Assembly (NCBI RefSeq): GCF_902497775.2
Contig: NZ_OZ024668.1
Location: 1,201,826 to 1,265,825 of the forward strand
DNA from: Pseudomonas fluorescens
GTDB lineage: Bacteria; Pseudomonadota; Gammaproteobacteria; Pseudomonadales; Pseudomonadaceae
Reading direction: 5' to 3'
DNA: 64,000 bases
In this document: in pieces, positions 55,962 through 64,000 of the stretch
Layout of the letters: each line of letters opens with the position of its first letter
Position numbering within the stretch: the stretch's first letter is position 1
Made by a program: the position numbers and the translations under genes
Notes under the pieces: model-generated
The model's database searches: none
What the model saw: the letters and a program-made list of their open reading frames with translations, nothing else
What the model was told of the DNA's origin: nothing

Positions 55962-56594
55962 TCAAACCAGTGCATTGCGTTTCGCCATTTCAATCAATTC
56001 GACCAGTGAATTGGCTTTGAGTTTTTGCATCAGTCTTTTCTTGTAAGTACTGACGGTCTTGTTGCTGAGAAACATGCCCTGGGCAATTTCCTTGTTGCTG
56101 CGACCTTGGGCAAACAGTTGCAGAACCATCAGTTCACGATCGTTGACTTGTTTGAACAGGTCCAGCTCCGATGTCGAATCACTCTGCCGGCCTACGGGGT
56201 TGATGGCCTGGCTGGGGAAGTAGTTGTTTCCGCAGAGTATGGCTTTTATCGCACTGAGCAGTTCGCAGAGCTCTTCTGCTTTGCACACATAGCCATCGGC
56301 TCCCGAATACATGCAGCGACTGCCGAACAGCGCTGGCGATTGCGCGGTCAGTACCAGGATTTTCATTTTTTTGGGGATGCCCATGGCATGGAAGCGCGAT
56401 AGCACTTCCAGGCCGTCCAGGCGCGGGATGCTGATGTCGAGGATGATCAAGTCAGGCAGGCACTCGCGAACCATTTGCATGGCGTCTACGCCGTTGTCCG
56501 TTTCCCCGACCACTCGATAACCTTCGTTCTCCAGAAGCATGCGCACCGCCAGGCGGATGACCGGGTGATCGTCGACGATGAATACAGAGTACAT
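55962..56594 (-). CDS. NarL/FixJ-family response regulator, BvgA/EvgA-like
   Basis: 210 residues. Receiver domain (1-120) with phospho-acceptor Asp53 in LIILDISIP and acidic pair at 8-9. LuxR-type helix-turn-helix (about 145-205) with ELMVLQLFAQGRSNKEIA and NKTVSTYKKRLMQKL. It is the partner of the adjacent hybrid kinase. The start is ATG 56594 (MYSVFIVDDHPVIR) after GGAAG. The AT-rich upstream region has BvgA-like heptads and may be autoregulated. Confidence 0.94.
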   Translation of the reverse strand: MYSVFIVDDHPVIRLAVRMLLENEGYRVVGETDNGVDAMQMVRECLPDLIILDISIPRLDGLEVLSRFHAMGIPKKMKILVLTAQSPALFGSRCMYSGADGYVCKAEELCELLSAIKAILCGNNYFPSQAINPVGRQSDSTSELDLFKQVNDRELMVLQLFAQGRSNKEIAQGMFLSNKTVSTYKKRLMQKLKANSLVELIEMAKRNALV

Positions 56595-56685
56595 GTTGAA
56601 CTTCCATAAAGGTGCCAGAGAGAAGTGGCACCTTAACGCAGATAGAACAGGTCGCACATGAACTAAAGGCGTGTTAATCGATATA

Positions 56686-56826
56686 TAGGAAAAGTCCTAC
56701 TAGATTTGCAAGCGAAGATTACAGGGGGATCTTTCAAGGGCGGGTGTTGTATGGGTTTAAAGTAAGGCTGGATTGCGAAAGAGTAGCTGTGTTGATAATG
56801 GTTCTTTTTGTGTAAGTTATTTCCTA
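56686..56826 (-). promoter_or_regulatory. BvgA-like half-sites upstream of the response regulator
   Basis: TAGGA-AAAG-TCCTA at 56686-56699 is an inverted repeat about 92 bases before the regulator start. TTTCCTA at 56820-56826 is another heptad of the type that BvgA binds in Bordetella (TTTCYTA). The region is AT-rich and non-coding (56595-56879). Confidence 0.4.
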
Positions 56827-56843
56827 CTTATTTCGATGCAAGT

Positions 56844-56868
56844 GCACTGCCCGATGCTCGGGCAGTGC
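56844..56868 (-). terminator. Stem-loop after dgt
   Basis: GCACTGCCCGA-TGC-TCGGGCAGTGC, a perfect 11-base stem, 12 bases beyond the dgt stop on the minus strand. No T-run follows, so termination may need Rho. Confidence 0.65.
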
Positions 56869-56879
56869 GTCGCAACAGA

Positions 56880-58217
56880 TCAGACAGGGCTGGAGCGGCC
56901 GGTCATTTCACGGGCCATTTCGCTGGCATAGCTGTCGGTCATCCCGGCGATGAAGTCGATCATGCGCAGGAAGGAAGCATGCAGCGAGGTGTCGGGGCTC
57001 GGCGCGTTTTTACCCAGCAGGTCGAGGATGCGGCGGCTCTTGAACGAGGGGGTGCGTCCGCCATGCTGTTCCAGGGCAGCGCCACAGAACGAGTTGAGCA
57101 GGATTTCCAGAGTGGTGTAGGCGCCTATCTCATGCAGGGTCTTGCGCTTGTCCTGGAAGATTTTCTTGCGCGCAATGTCCTTGGCCTGCAGTACGCAGCG
57201 CTTGGCCGGGCCATGCATGTGCTCGACCAGATCGCCGCCGAGGGTACCTGCCAGCAGGGCGTCCTGTTGTTCGACAAAGGCGCGTGCTGCGGCGTTGGTC
57301 AGGTGCTCGATGGCCTTGCCGCGCAGGATCGCCAGTTTGCGTCGACGTGAATCGTCGGGGCCTAGCTGGCGATAGGTTTCCGGTAGATCGTCGCCTACCA
57401 GGCTCAACAGCAGTGATTCCACCTCGGCATACTCGAGCAGGTCCATCTCCAGGCCGTCTTCGAGGTCAATCAGCGCATAGCAGATGTCATCGGCTGCCTC
57501 CATCAGGTACACCAGCGGGTGGCGCGCCCAGCGTTGTTCTTCAATCTGCGGCAGGCCGAGCTTGCGGGCGATCTGTTCAAGCAGGGGCAGTTCGCTCTGA
57601 TAGCAACCGAATTTGTGTTTCTTGTAACCCAGGGCATCGGCATGGCGTGCAGTCCAGGGGTACTTGAGGTAGGTGCCGAGGGTGGCGTAGGTCAGCCGGG
57701 TGCCGCCGTCGAACTGGTGGTACTCGAGTTGGGTGAGCACCCGAAAGCCCTGGGCGTTGCCTTCGAAGTTGAGAAAGTCGGCGCGTTCGGCTTCGCTCAT
57801 GGCGTCCAGCCAGCCACGTCCGGCGGCTTGCTGGAACCAGTGGCGGATGGCGTCTTCGCCGGAATGGCCGAACGGCGGGTTGCCGATGTCATGGGCCAGG
57901 CAAGCTGACTGCACGACCATGCCCAGGTCGCTGGGTTCGCACCATTGCGGCAGGCTGGCGCGCAGGGTTTCGCCGACGCGCATGCCCAGCGAGCGGCCGA
58001 CGCAGCTGACTTCCAGGGAGTGGGTCAGGCGGGTGTGGATGTGGTCGTTGCTGGACACCGGGTGGACTTGGGTCTTGCGGCCCAGGCGGCGGAAGGCGCC
58101 GGAGAAGATGATCCGGTCGTGGTCTTTGTGGAACGGGCTGCGGCCGAGTTCTTCGGGGCTGTGCAGGGGTTTGCCGAGGCGTTCGCGGGTGAGCAGGGTG
58201 TGCCAATCCAAGGCCAT
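56880..58217 (-). CDS. dgt: dGTP triphosphohydrolase-like HD-domain protein
   Basis: 445 residues. HD-superfamily metal site: His in [10 protein letters not shown] near residue 62 and HD in [18 protein letters not shown] near 108-122. Family members hydrolyse dGTP or other dNTPs to the nucleoside and triphosphate, often as allosteric hexamers. Shorter than E. coli Dgt (505) and closer to the type 2 dGTPase-like family, so substrate preference is uncertain. The start [14 protein letters not shown] is typical. Confidence 0.92.
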   Translation of the reverse strand: MALDWHTLLTRERLGKPLHSPEELGRSPFHKDHDRIIFSGAFRRLGRKTQVHPVSSNDHIHTRLTHSLEVSCVGRSLGMRVGETLRASLPQWCEPSDLGMVVQSACLAHDIGNPPFGHSGEDAIRHWFQQAAGRGWLDAMSEAERADFLNFEGNAQGFRVLTQLEYHQFDGGTRLTYATLGTYLKYPWTARHADALGYKKHKFGCYQSELPLLEQIARKLGLPQIEEQRWARHPLVYLMEAADDICYALIDLEDGLEMDLLEYAEVESLLLSLVGDDLPETYRQLGPDDSRRRKLAILRGKAIEHLTNAAARAFVEQQDALLAGTLGGDLVEHMHGPAKRCVLQAKDIARKKIFQDKRKTLHEIGAYTTLEILLNSFCGAALEQHGGRTPSFKSRRILDLLGKNAPSPDTSLHASFLRMIDFIAGMTDSYASEMAREMTGRSSPV

Positions 58218-58330
58218 TTCTCCGGTGCGGGGGGGGCAGGGGGTAGCTTCGTGGTTTGGGTCGGGGGTGCAAGTGTGTTCTTGCGATCTGTGGGCTTATC
58301 CATTTGATCGGGTGTACTGGCGGGCCCCTT

Positions 58331-58457
58331 CCGCCTTTACGGCGGCTTACTTTTTCAGTCGAAAAAAAGTAAGCAAACGTTCCGGTGTCGCTACGGGGCA
58401 TTGCGAACTACGAGTTGCAAGCAACTCTACGTTTCGCAACTTCGGCTAACGCCGAAG
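58331..58457. repeat. Highly structured repeat-like element between dgt and the YqjK-like gene
   Basis: Four hairpins in a row: CCGCC-TTTAC-GGCGG (58331-58345); GCTTACTTTTT with AAAAAGTAAGC (58345-58374); TTGCGAA..GAGTTGC with GCAACTC..TTCGCAA (58401-58439); CTTCGGC-TAAC-GCCGAAG (58440-58457). The CTTACTTTTT/AAAAAGTAAGC unit resembles a common intergenic repeat of Pseudomonas genomes, from memory. The rest of the gap 58218-58558 shows no gene. Confidence 0.6.
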
Positions 58458-58558
58458 GTGCTGCGCACTAGCCCCTTCGCAACACCTCCACTCGGCCCTT
58501 CTGGTTAACGGGGCCGGTGGATCAAGATCAAAAGCACAATTCGCTTCGCTCTTGCTTT

Positions 58559-58891
58559 TTAACGCTTGCTACCTGTTCCTTGCATGGCCAGCTTCAACAA
58601 CGGAATCAGGCTGGTGCCCAGGCGCACCAGGCGGCTGACGCTGCCGCTGCGGGCGCCTTTGCCGGTCAGGAAACCCAGCAGCACCACGGCGCCAATGCCC
58701 CACAGTGGCGCGTGCTTGATGCCCAGGCCGCCTTGCAGTGAGTCGCCCATGGAGCGCAAACGGGTCAGGGGGTTGAGCAGTTGCCCGGACTCATGGCGAA
58801 TTTCCTGGCGGTGCATCTCCAGGCGCAGACGCACCAGGGCCTTGCGCAGTTCCCGGCGATTGGTGGTTTGCGGCAGTTCTGGCAGGCTCAT
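58559..58891 (-). CDS. YqjK-like small membrane-associated protein
   Basis: 110 residues. A charged helical N-terminus with RRELRKALVRLRLEMHRQEIRHE, a hydrophobic stretch near residues 64-77 (LWGIGAVVLLGFLTG), and a second weakly hydrophobic one near 90-100. It overlaps the YqjE-like gene by four bases (ATGA). The set DUF883-YqjE-YqjK is conserved in proteobacteria, and E. coli YqjD/ElaB bind stationary-phase ribosomes to the membrane; a role for this gene is not known. Confidence 0.7.
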   Translation of the reverse strand: MSLPELPQTTNRRELRKALVRLRLEMHRQEIRHESGQLLNPLTRLRSMGDSLQGGLGIKHAPLWGIGAVVLLGFLTGKGARSGSVSRLVRLGTSLIPLLKLAMQGTGSKR

Positions 58892-59265
58892 GGCAACAGG
58901 CGCTCCCGGTCCTTGGCAAGCTCTTCGAGGGTCGAACTGAACGGCGACGATTCATCGAACACCGCCGCTTTCAGGCGCAGGCCACAGAATATTGCTGCCA
59001 GCCCGTAGAACACGCACAGGCCGATGATCCCGGCCAGGCGATAACTGTCCCAGAGCATCACCAGCACCAGGCCGGAGAGGGCGGTCAGCAACAGCAAGGC
59101 AAAGACCAGGGCCAGTCCGGCGAACAGCAGCAGGCTCAGGGTGCGAGCTTTTTGCTCCTGCAGTTCGATGCCGAACAGTTCGACGTGGCCATGCAACAGG
59201 CCCAGTACCGCAGCGCCAAGGCGCTTGCTGGAGGGGCCGGCGCCGGCCAGTGGTTCGCTTTCCAT
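58888..59265 (-). CDS. Phage-holin-like YqjE-family membrane protein
   Basis: 125 residues with two membrane helices (about 45-72 and 78-100) and a polar N-terminus with a helix HVELFGIELQEQKARTL, the DUF1469/YqjE (Phage_holin_3_6) pattern. Middle gene of the DUF883-YqjE-YqjK trio, nine bases after the DUF883 gene. No phage gene is nearby, so holin function is unlikely. Confidence 0.85.
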   Translation of the reverse strand: MESEPLAGAGPSSKRLGAAVLGLLHGHVELFGIELQEQKARTLSLLLFAGLALVFALLLLTALSGLVLVMLWDSYRLAGIIGLCVFYGLAAIFCGLRLKAAVFDESSPFSSTLEELAKDRERLLP

Positions 59266-59274
59266 GCTCGGTCC

Positions 59275-59589
59275 TCAGCGGCGGGTGGCCAACAGGCCGA
59301 TCAAAAAACCTACGCCGGCGGCAATGCCGATCGACTGCCAGGGGTTGCTCTGCACGTAGTCTTCGGTGGCGGTCAGGGCCGCCTGGCCGCGTTCGCGTAC
59401 CGAGTCCTGGGTCAGTTGCAGGGTTTCCCGGGCGCGCAGCAGGCTGTCGTGGATCTGCTCGCGCAGGTCGTCGGCCTGATCACCGGCCAGGGTTGCAGTG
59501 TGTTCCAGCAGCTTCTCGGTATCGCGTACCAGGGCCTGGAAGTCAGCCATCAATATGTCTTGAGCAGTCTTTGCCGATTTGCTGGCCAT
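59275..59589 (-). CDS. DUF883 (ElaB/YqjD-type) membrane-anchored protein
   Basis: 104 residues. A long amphipathic helix (about 10-75) is followed by the conserved NPWQSIGIAAGVGFLIGLLATRR tail anchor, quoted here only as its start NPWQSIG and end LLATRR. E. coli relatives tether ribosomes to the inner membrane in stationary phase. The start 59589 (MASKSAKTAQDIL) follows GGGAGAG. First gene of the trio. Confidence 0.88.
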   Translation of the reverse strand: MASKSAKTAQDILMADFQALVRDTEKLLEHTATLAGDQADDLREQIHDSLLRARETLQLTQDSVRERGQAALTATEDYVQSNPWQSIGIAAGVGFLIGLLATRR

Positions 59590-59889
59590 GGGGCTCTCCC
59601 TAATAGAGTGTGTGGCTATTTCGAGTCGTGGGCGCGGGCGAAGGTTCAAGTGCAATTCACTGGTACAGCTTTTGCTTTGCCGTGGTGCGCCAGGACCGGT
59701 GCCTGCGCCGCTTCTGGGCGCGGGCCAATGCCGGACCTGTAAACCTTAACCCAATCCACGACAAACCCAAGGAAAAACTCCCGTACTACCCGGATCGGCC
59801 AGGGAGGTGGCCGCCATAACGATCCAGGCTGGTGCACGAGGGAGTGTTTTTGAGCTGTCTTGGTGCTTTTTTGCAGGCCTGCCTACTCC
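59590..59889. other. Divergent intergenic region before the ammonium transporter
   Basis: Holds promoters for the DUF883 trio and the transporter. I see no clear sigma-70 or sigma-54 element, no strong hairpin and no gene. Confidence 0.35.
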
Positions 59890-61098
59890 ATGGAAAATTT
59901 GCAAAGCGCAGTGGACACCCTGGTCCACGGTTCCAACACGCTGTTCATCCTGCTCGGTGCGGTGATGGTCTTGGCCATGCACGCAGGCTTCGCCTTCCTT
60001 GAGGTGGGCACGGTGAGGCACAAGAACCAGGTCAATGCCTTGTCGAAGATTCTCAGCGATTTTGCCGTCTCGACCCTGGCGTACTTTTTTATCGGCTACT
60101 GGATTTCCTATGGTGTGGTTTTTCTGCAGCCGGCCCAGGTGTTGAGCCAGGAGCATGGCTACAGCCTGGTGAAGTTCTTCTTCCTGCTGACCTTTGCCGC
60201 GGCGATTCCGGCGATCATCTCCGGCGGGATCGCCGAGCGGGCGCGCTTTGCCCCGCAATTGTGCGCCACGGTGCTGATCGTTGCCTTCGTCTATCCGTTT
60301 TTCGAAGGCATCGTCTGGAATGGCAACTTTGGCCTGCAGGCCTGGCTGGCGGCGCGCTTTGGTGCAGGCTTTCATGACTTCGCCGGCTCCGTGGTGGTGC
60401 ACGCCATGGGCGGTTGGCTGGCGCTGGCGGCGGTATTGCTGCTGGGGCCGCGCAATGGCCGTTATCGCGACGGCAAGCTGGTGGCCTTTGCGCCGTCGAA
60501 CATTCCGTTTCTGGCCCTGGGTTCGTGGATTCTGATTGTCGGCTGGTTCGGCTTCAACGTCATGAGCGCGCAAACCCTGCAAGGGGTCAGCGGCCTGGTG
60601 GCAGTCAACTCGTTGATGGCCATGGTTGGCGGCACCGTCGCCGCCTTGCTGGTCGGACGCAACGACCCGGGCTTTCTGCACAACGGCCCGCTGGCCGGGC
60701 TGGTAGCGGTGTGCGCAGGTTCCGACCTGATGCACCCGGTGGGCGCGCTGGCCACCGGGGCGATTGCCGGGGCTCTGTTTGTCTGGTGCTTTATCGCCGC
60801 GCAGAACACCTGGAAGATCGATGACGTCCTGGGTGTATGGCCGCTGCATGGCCTGTGCGGGGTATGGGGCGGGATAGCCTGTGGGATCTTTGGTCAGAGC
60901 GCCCTGGGCGGTCTGGGCGGGGTGAGCCTGATCAGCCAGCTGATCGGCAGCCTGGCCGGAGTGCTGGTGGCCTTGCTCGGCGGCTTTGCCGTGTACGGCA
61001 GCATCAAGCTGCTGCACGGCCTGCGCCTGAGCCAGGAGCAGGAGTACTACGGCGCCGACCTGTCGATTCACAAGATCGGCGCCACCAGTCAGGACTGA
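59890..61098 (+). CDS. Ammonium transporter, Amt/MEP family
   Basis: 402 residues with about 11 membrane helices. The family signature is HDFAGSVVVHAMGGWLALA near residues 165-183, and the second pore His is in WPLHGLCGVWGG near 320. It takes up ammonium across the inner membrane. No GlnK gene is adjacent, unlike the usual glnK-amtB pair, so this is probably a second Amt. The ATG at 59890 has a weak ribosome site. Confidence 0.92.
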   Translation: MENLQSAVDTLVHGSNTLFILLGAVMVLAMHAGFAFLEVGTVRHKNQVNALSKILSDFAVSTLAYFFIGYWISYGVVFLQPAQVLSQEHGYSLVKFFFLLTFAAAIPAIISGGIAERARFAPQLCATVLIVAFVYPFFEGIVWNGNFGLQAWLAARFGAGFHDFAGSVVVHAMGGWLALAAVLLLGPRNGRYRDGKLVAFAPSNIPFLALGSWILIVGWFGFNVMSAQTLQGVSGLVAVNSLMAMVGGTVAALLVGRNDPGFLHNGPLAGLVAVCAGSDLMHPVGALATGAIAGALFVWCFIAAQNTWKIDDVLGVWPLHGLCGVWGGIACGIFGQSALGGLGGVSLISQLIGSLAGVLVALLGGFAVYGSIKLLHGLRLSQEQEYYGADLSIHKIGATSQD

Positions 61099-61103
61099 AC
61101 CGC

Positions 61104-63062
61104 TCAGCGCCCGGCGAGCAAGCGTGCCTCACAGGCTTCCACGGCGCTCAGCGGGCCGCTGACCAGTACCGCATCGCCAGCGTGCAGGCAGGTGCCGGTG
61201 TCCACATTCAGCTCTTCGCCCTGGCGTTGTACCGCCTGCAGTTCAACGCCCAACTGCTCCAGGCCCAGTTCGCTCAAGGGGCGGCCGCAGGCATAGGCTT
61301 CGGCGCCGAGGTTGACCGCGTGCATCATTGCCTTGGGCAGGCCCTCGCTGTCGACCGGGCTGGTCTGGGCACCATGGTAGAAGGCATGCAGCAAGCGGTA
61401 ACGGCTCTTGCGCACTTCATCGACCCGTTGCTGCACCTGCTCTTGCGGCAGGCCGAGCATGACCAGGGCATGGGAGGCCAGCATCAGGCTCGACTCCAGC
61501 AGCTCCGGCACCACCGCCGTGGCGCCTGCAGCGCGCAGTTCTTCGCGCTGGCTGTCGTCGCGGGTGCGTACCAGAATCTGCAGGTGGGCATGACGCTCGC
61601 GCGCGGCCTTGAGCACGCTCAGGGCAATATCAGTCTTGTCCACGGCGATCACCAGCAACCGCGCCCGCTCAAGGCCGATGGCGCTGAGCAGTTCACCGCG
61701 GCGCGAGTCGCCATAGTGCACGCAGCTTTCGCCAGCGGCGGCTTCCTGGACCCGCACCGGGTCGTCATCCAGGGCAATGAAGGGAATATCCTCACGGCGC
61801 AGGAAGCGCCCGATTGACTGGCCGACCCGACCATAGCCGCAGATCAGCACGTGGCCGTGCATCGAGGCGCTTTGCGCTTCGATCTCTTCCAGATGAATTT
61901 CCTGGTTGGGTTTGCGGTGCAGGCGTGCGGCGATCGCCGGGGCCGCACGTAGCAGCAGGGGGGTGACCAGCATCGAGCAGAAGGTCGCGGCCAGCAGCAG
62001 GTTGCCCAGCTCTTCTGGCAGCAGGCGGCTCTGTTGCATCTGCGCCATCAAGGCGAAACAGAACTCACCGCCTTGGGCCAGGGCCAGGCCGCTGCGCCAG
62101 GCGGTCTCGGCATCACTGCCGCGCACCCGCACCAAGGCAGCCACCACACAGCCTTTGATCAGCAGCAGGGCGAGGGTCAGGGCGAGGAGCTGCCAGCCAT
62201 GGGTGGCGAACAGCTGCAGGTCGATGAGCATGCCGATACTGACGAAGAACAGCCCTAGCAGGATGTCGCGGAACGGACGGATATCGGCTTCGATCTGATG
62301 CCGGTAGTTGCTTTCACCCAGCAACATGCCGGCAAGGAAGGCGCCCAGGGCCGGGGACAGGCCCAGCAGGTGGGTCAGCCAGGCGGTCAGCAGGACGATC
62401 ACCAGGGCCAGCAAGACGAACAGCTCAGCCGAGTGCGAGCTGGCCACCTCATGGAACAGGCGCGGCAGCAGCCAGCGGCTGGCCAGCAGCAGGCCGAAGA
62501 AGAGGATCACGGTCTTGCCCAGGGTCAGCGGCAAGGCCCAGTACCAGGCTTGGCCGCCCTGTCCGGCAAACACCGGTACCAGGGTCAGCAGCAACACGGC
62601 CACCACGTCCTGGAACAGCAGTACGCCGATGGCATTTTGGCCATGACTGCTGAAGATTTCACCGAGGCTGGTCAGCTCCTTGCTGACGATCGCCGTCGAC
62701 GACAGCGCCAGGCCCGCGCCCAGCATCAACGCCACGTTGGACTGCATACCGAGCAGAACCAGCAGCCCGGCGAGGAGGATGCTGGTGCAGATCACCTGCA
62801 GGCTGCCCAGGCCAAACACCACCTTGCGCAAGGCAAGCATTTTCGACAGGGAGAACTCCAGCCCCAGGGAAAACAACAAAAAGACCACGCCCATTTCGGC
62901 AAGGTCCGGTAACTCCTCGCTCTCATTGACCCAGTCCAATGCCGTGGGCCCGACGAACAGGCCCACGCACAGGTAGCCGAGAACGGGCGGCAATCTCAGC
63001 CGCCGGAACACGGCAATGACGACCAGCGATGAGGCCAGGATGATCAACAGGTTGGCAAACAC
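61104..63062 (-). CDS. CPA2-type cation:proton antiporter with RCK domains (KefB/YbaL-like)
   Basis: 652 residues. N-terminal Na+/H+-exchanger domain with about 12 helices (1-380), a Rossmann-fold RCK_N domain (about 405-525) with HVLICGYGRVGQSIGRFL, and an RCK_C domain near the C-terminus (about 565-645). It exports K+ or Na+ in exchange for protons under nucleotide control. Start is GTG at 63062 with AAGGGAG eight bases before. Its stop lies close to the convergent ammonium transporter's stop (five bases between). Confidence 0.92.
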   Translation of the reverse strand: MFANLLIILASSLVVIAVFRRLRLPPVLGYLCVGLFVGPTALDWVNESEELPDLAEMGVVFLLFSLGLEFSLSKMLALRKVVFGLGSLQVICTSILLAGLLVLLGMQSNVALMLGAGLALSSTAIVSKELTSLGEIFSSHGQNAIGVLLFQDVVAVLLLTLVPVFAGQGGQAWYWALPLTLGKTVILFFGLLLASRWLLPRLFHEVASSHSAELFVLLALVIVLLTAWLTHLLGLSPALGAFLAGMLLGESNYRHQIEADIRPFRDILLGLFFVSIGMLIDLQLFATHGWQLLALTLALLLIKGCVVAALVRVRGSDAETAWRSGLALAQGGEFCFALMAQMQQSRLLPEELGNLLLAATFCSMLVTPLLLRAAPAIAARLHRKPNQEIHLEEIEAQSASMHGHVLICGYGRVGQSIGRFLRREDIPFIALDDDPVRVQEAAAGESCVHYGDSRRGELLSAIGLERARLLVIAVDKTDIALSVLKAARERHAHLQILVRTRDDSQREELRAAGATAVVPELLESSLMLASHALVMLGLPQEQVQQRVDEVRKSRYRLLHAFYHGAQTSPVDSEGLPKAMMHAVNLGAEAYACGRPLSELGLEQLGVELQAVQRQGEELNVDTGTCLHAGDAVLVSGPLSAVEACEARLLAGR

Positions 63063-63177
63063 AAAACACTCCCTTGCGAAAACAGCGAAAAAACCATTAA
63101 GTCTGAACGACTTGCGCCATTTAGCCGTTGATGTGCATCAGCACTTCAATGTTATTCGCCGGCTTCAGGGGCGGCGC

Positions 63178-63206
63178 TCGACTGGCCCCGGTTGCAGACC
63201 TAGAAT
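63178..63206 (+). promoter_or_regulatory. Candidate sigma-70 promoter of the glutaredoxin-like gene
   Basis: TCGACT (63178-63183), 17 bases, TAGAAT (63201-63206), 34 bases before the ATG at 63241. The -35 matches four of six consensus bases and the -10 five of six. Confidence 0.5.
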
Positions 63207-63240
63207 AATGATCCGTTCCTACAAATGCTGGTACCCATAA

Positions 63241-63477
63241 ATGCCTCCTGAATGCCAATTGTTCGGCACCCTGGGCTGTCACCTGTGTGAAGTGGCCGAG
63301 GCGCTGCTGATGCCATTTGTCGAGCATGGCCTGTTGGTCGAACTGGTCGATATCGCCGAGCACGAGGGCATGATCGACACCTATGGTCTGCTCATTCCAG
63401 TGTTGCGCCGTTGCGATACAGGGGCCGAGTTGCGCTGGCCCTTCGATGCCGAGCAGGTCGTGACGTTCCTGGGTTGA
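63241..63477 (+). CDS. Glutaredoxin-like DUF836 protein
   Basis: 78 residues. An N-terminal beta strand leads to the redox motif GCHLC (Cys13 and Cys16), followed by a thioredoxin-fold pattern with IPVLRRC containing the conserved cis-Pro. The family is small and of unknown partner. No clear ribosome site precedes the ATG. It is divergent from the antiporter gene across 178 bases. Confidence 0.83.
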   Translation: MPPECQLFGTLGCHLCEVAEALLMPFVEHGLLVELVDIAEHEGMIDTYGLLIPVLRRCDTGAELRWPFDAEQVVTFLG

Positions 63478-63572
63478 TGGTTCGGCCCTGACGGATATCT
63501 TTCCCGTCGTGCGCGGCGCTGTGCCGATGTGGACAATCCTTGGCTTCTCTCACCTCGCCAAGGAGCGGCACC

Positions 63573-64000
63573 ATGTACCTGACCGAACACTTCACCCTCG
63601 AAGAAATGACCGTCTCGGAGACCGCGGCTCGTCGGGGCATCGATAACCAGCCCGATACCCGCGTCCTGGGCAATCTGCGCTGGTTGTGCGCGACGCTGGA
63701 GCAGGTGCGCGAGCTGGTCGGCGCACCGGTGCTGGTCAGCAGCGGCTTTCGCTCGATGGAGCTGAATGAGGAAATTGGCGGTTCCCCCGGCAGTGCGCAT
63801 ACCGAGGGCCTGGCGGTTGACTTCAATGTCCCCGGGCTGACGCCGGCCGCGCTGGCGCAACGGCTGGCAGACAGCGACCTGGTGTTCGACCAGTTGATTC
63901 TTGAGTACGACCAATGGGTGCACCTGAGCGTTGCCCGGGGGCAACCGCGCCGTCAATTGCTGACGGTGCGCAAAGGGACTGGCTATCTCCCGGGTCTGGT
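63573..64000 (+). CDS. Peptidase M15-family protein, 3' end outside the window
   Basis: 142 codons visible from ATG 63573 (ribosome site AAGGAG), no stop before the edge. Zinc-peptidase M15 motifs are complete: SAHTEGLAVDF near residues 72-82 gives His and Asp ligands, and EYDQWVHLS near 112-120 gives the catalytic Glu/Asp region and third His. The family includes D-Ala-D-Ala carboxypeptidases and phage endolysins. No signal peptide is seen and no phage gene is adjacent, so its cellular role is uncertain. Confidence 0.85.
   Translation, partial: MYLTEHFTLEEMTVSETAARRGIDNQPDTRVLGNLRWLCATLEQVRELVGAPVLVSSGFRSMELNEEIGGSPGSAHTEGLAVDFNVPGLTPAALAQRLADSDLVFDQLILEYDQWVHLSVARGQPRRQLLTVRKGTGYLPGL

Noticed and set aside
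59858..59876. TTGGTGC-TTTT-TTGCA as a sigma-54 promoter of the ammonium transporter
   Set aside because: GG and GC elements are nine bases apart instead of ten, the -24 box has two mismatches, and the site is too close to the ATG.
63573..64000. Phage or prophage remnant at the right edge (endolysin-like M15, holin-like YqjE)
   Set aside because: No other phage genes; the YqjE-like gene belongs to the conserved DUF883 trio and M15 enzymes occur in core genomes.

Overview
The window is chromosomal DNA of a Pseudomonas of the P. putida/P. fluorescens lineage. The evidence is the high G+C core genes (42 of 60 bases in 43801-43860), OprF, SigX and the cmaX-cfrX-cmpX cluster, the 180-kDa-class GdhB, a P. 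putida-type REP pair, and a gene order (gdhB, ppsR/ppsA, rraA, cmaX...oprF, cobA, stk, nasA, nasT, nasS ... pyrD, rmf, rlmKL, dacB, dgt) that matches my memory of P. putida-type chromosomes.

Layout. 1-14.7 kb: central metabolism (gdhB, ppsR/ppsA), an alpha/beta hydrolase, rraA, and the cell-envelope stress cluster cmaX-cfrX-cmpX-sigX-oprF. 14.8-20.4 kb (minus strand): nitrate assimilation unit nasS-nasT-[leader terminator]-nasA-stk-cobA, where the leader is probably the target of the ANTAR antiterminator NasT. 20.4-43.6 kb (plus strand): a complete type III secretion system of the Inv/Mxi-Spa (Salmonella SPI-1) family, lying between nasS and pyrD. 43.6-64 kb: core genes again: pyrD, rmf, rlmKL, a CHASE-PAS-PAS-GGDEF protein, dacB, a YggL-like protein, a BvgS/EvgS-like two-component pair, dgt, a DUF883/YqjE/YqjK-type trio, an ammonium transporter, a KefB/YbaL-type antiporter, a glutaredoxin-like protein, and the start of an M15 peptidase.

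The T3SS follows the SPI-1 order almost gene for gene: invF, sctC, sctW, sctV, invB, sctN, O, P, Q, R, S, T, U; then sicA, sctE (sipB), sctB (sipC), sctA (sipD), iacP; then a hilA-like regulator; then sctD (prgH), sctF, sctI, sctJ, sctK, sctL, orgC; and finally a 439-aa multi-helix protein with markedly lower G+C that I regard as a candidate effector. Most neighbours overlap by ATGA/GTGA-type junctions, so there are probably four transcription units. A shared direct repeat (CATCAG-N5-CATCAG-GATYGCC) lies upstream of both the invF-like and the prgH-like genes, the two promoters that HilA controls in Salmonella. It is the best candidate operator of the HilA-like protein, which is itself truncated and lacks the C-terminal TPR region. 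No linked InvH pilotin, IagB transglycosylase, SipA, SptP or HilC/HilD homologue is visible.

All functional calls come from reading motifs and family resemblance; no database search was run.
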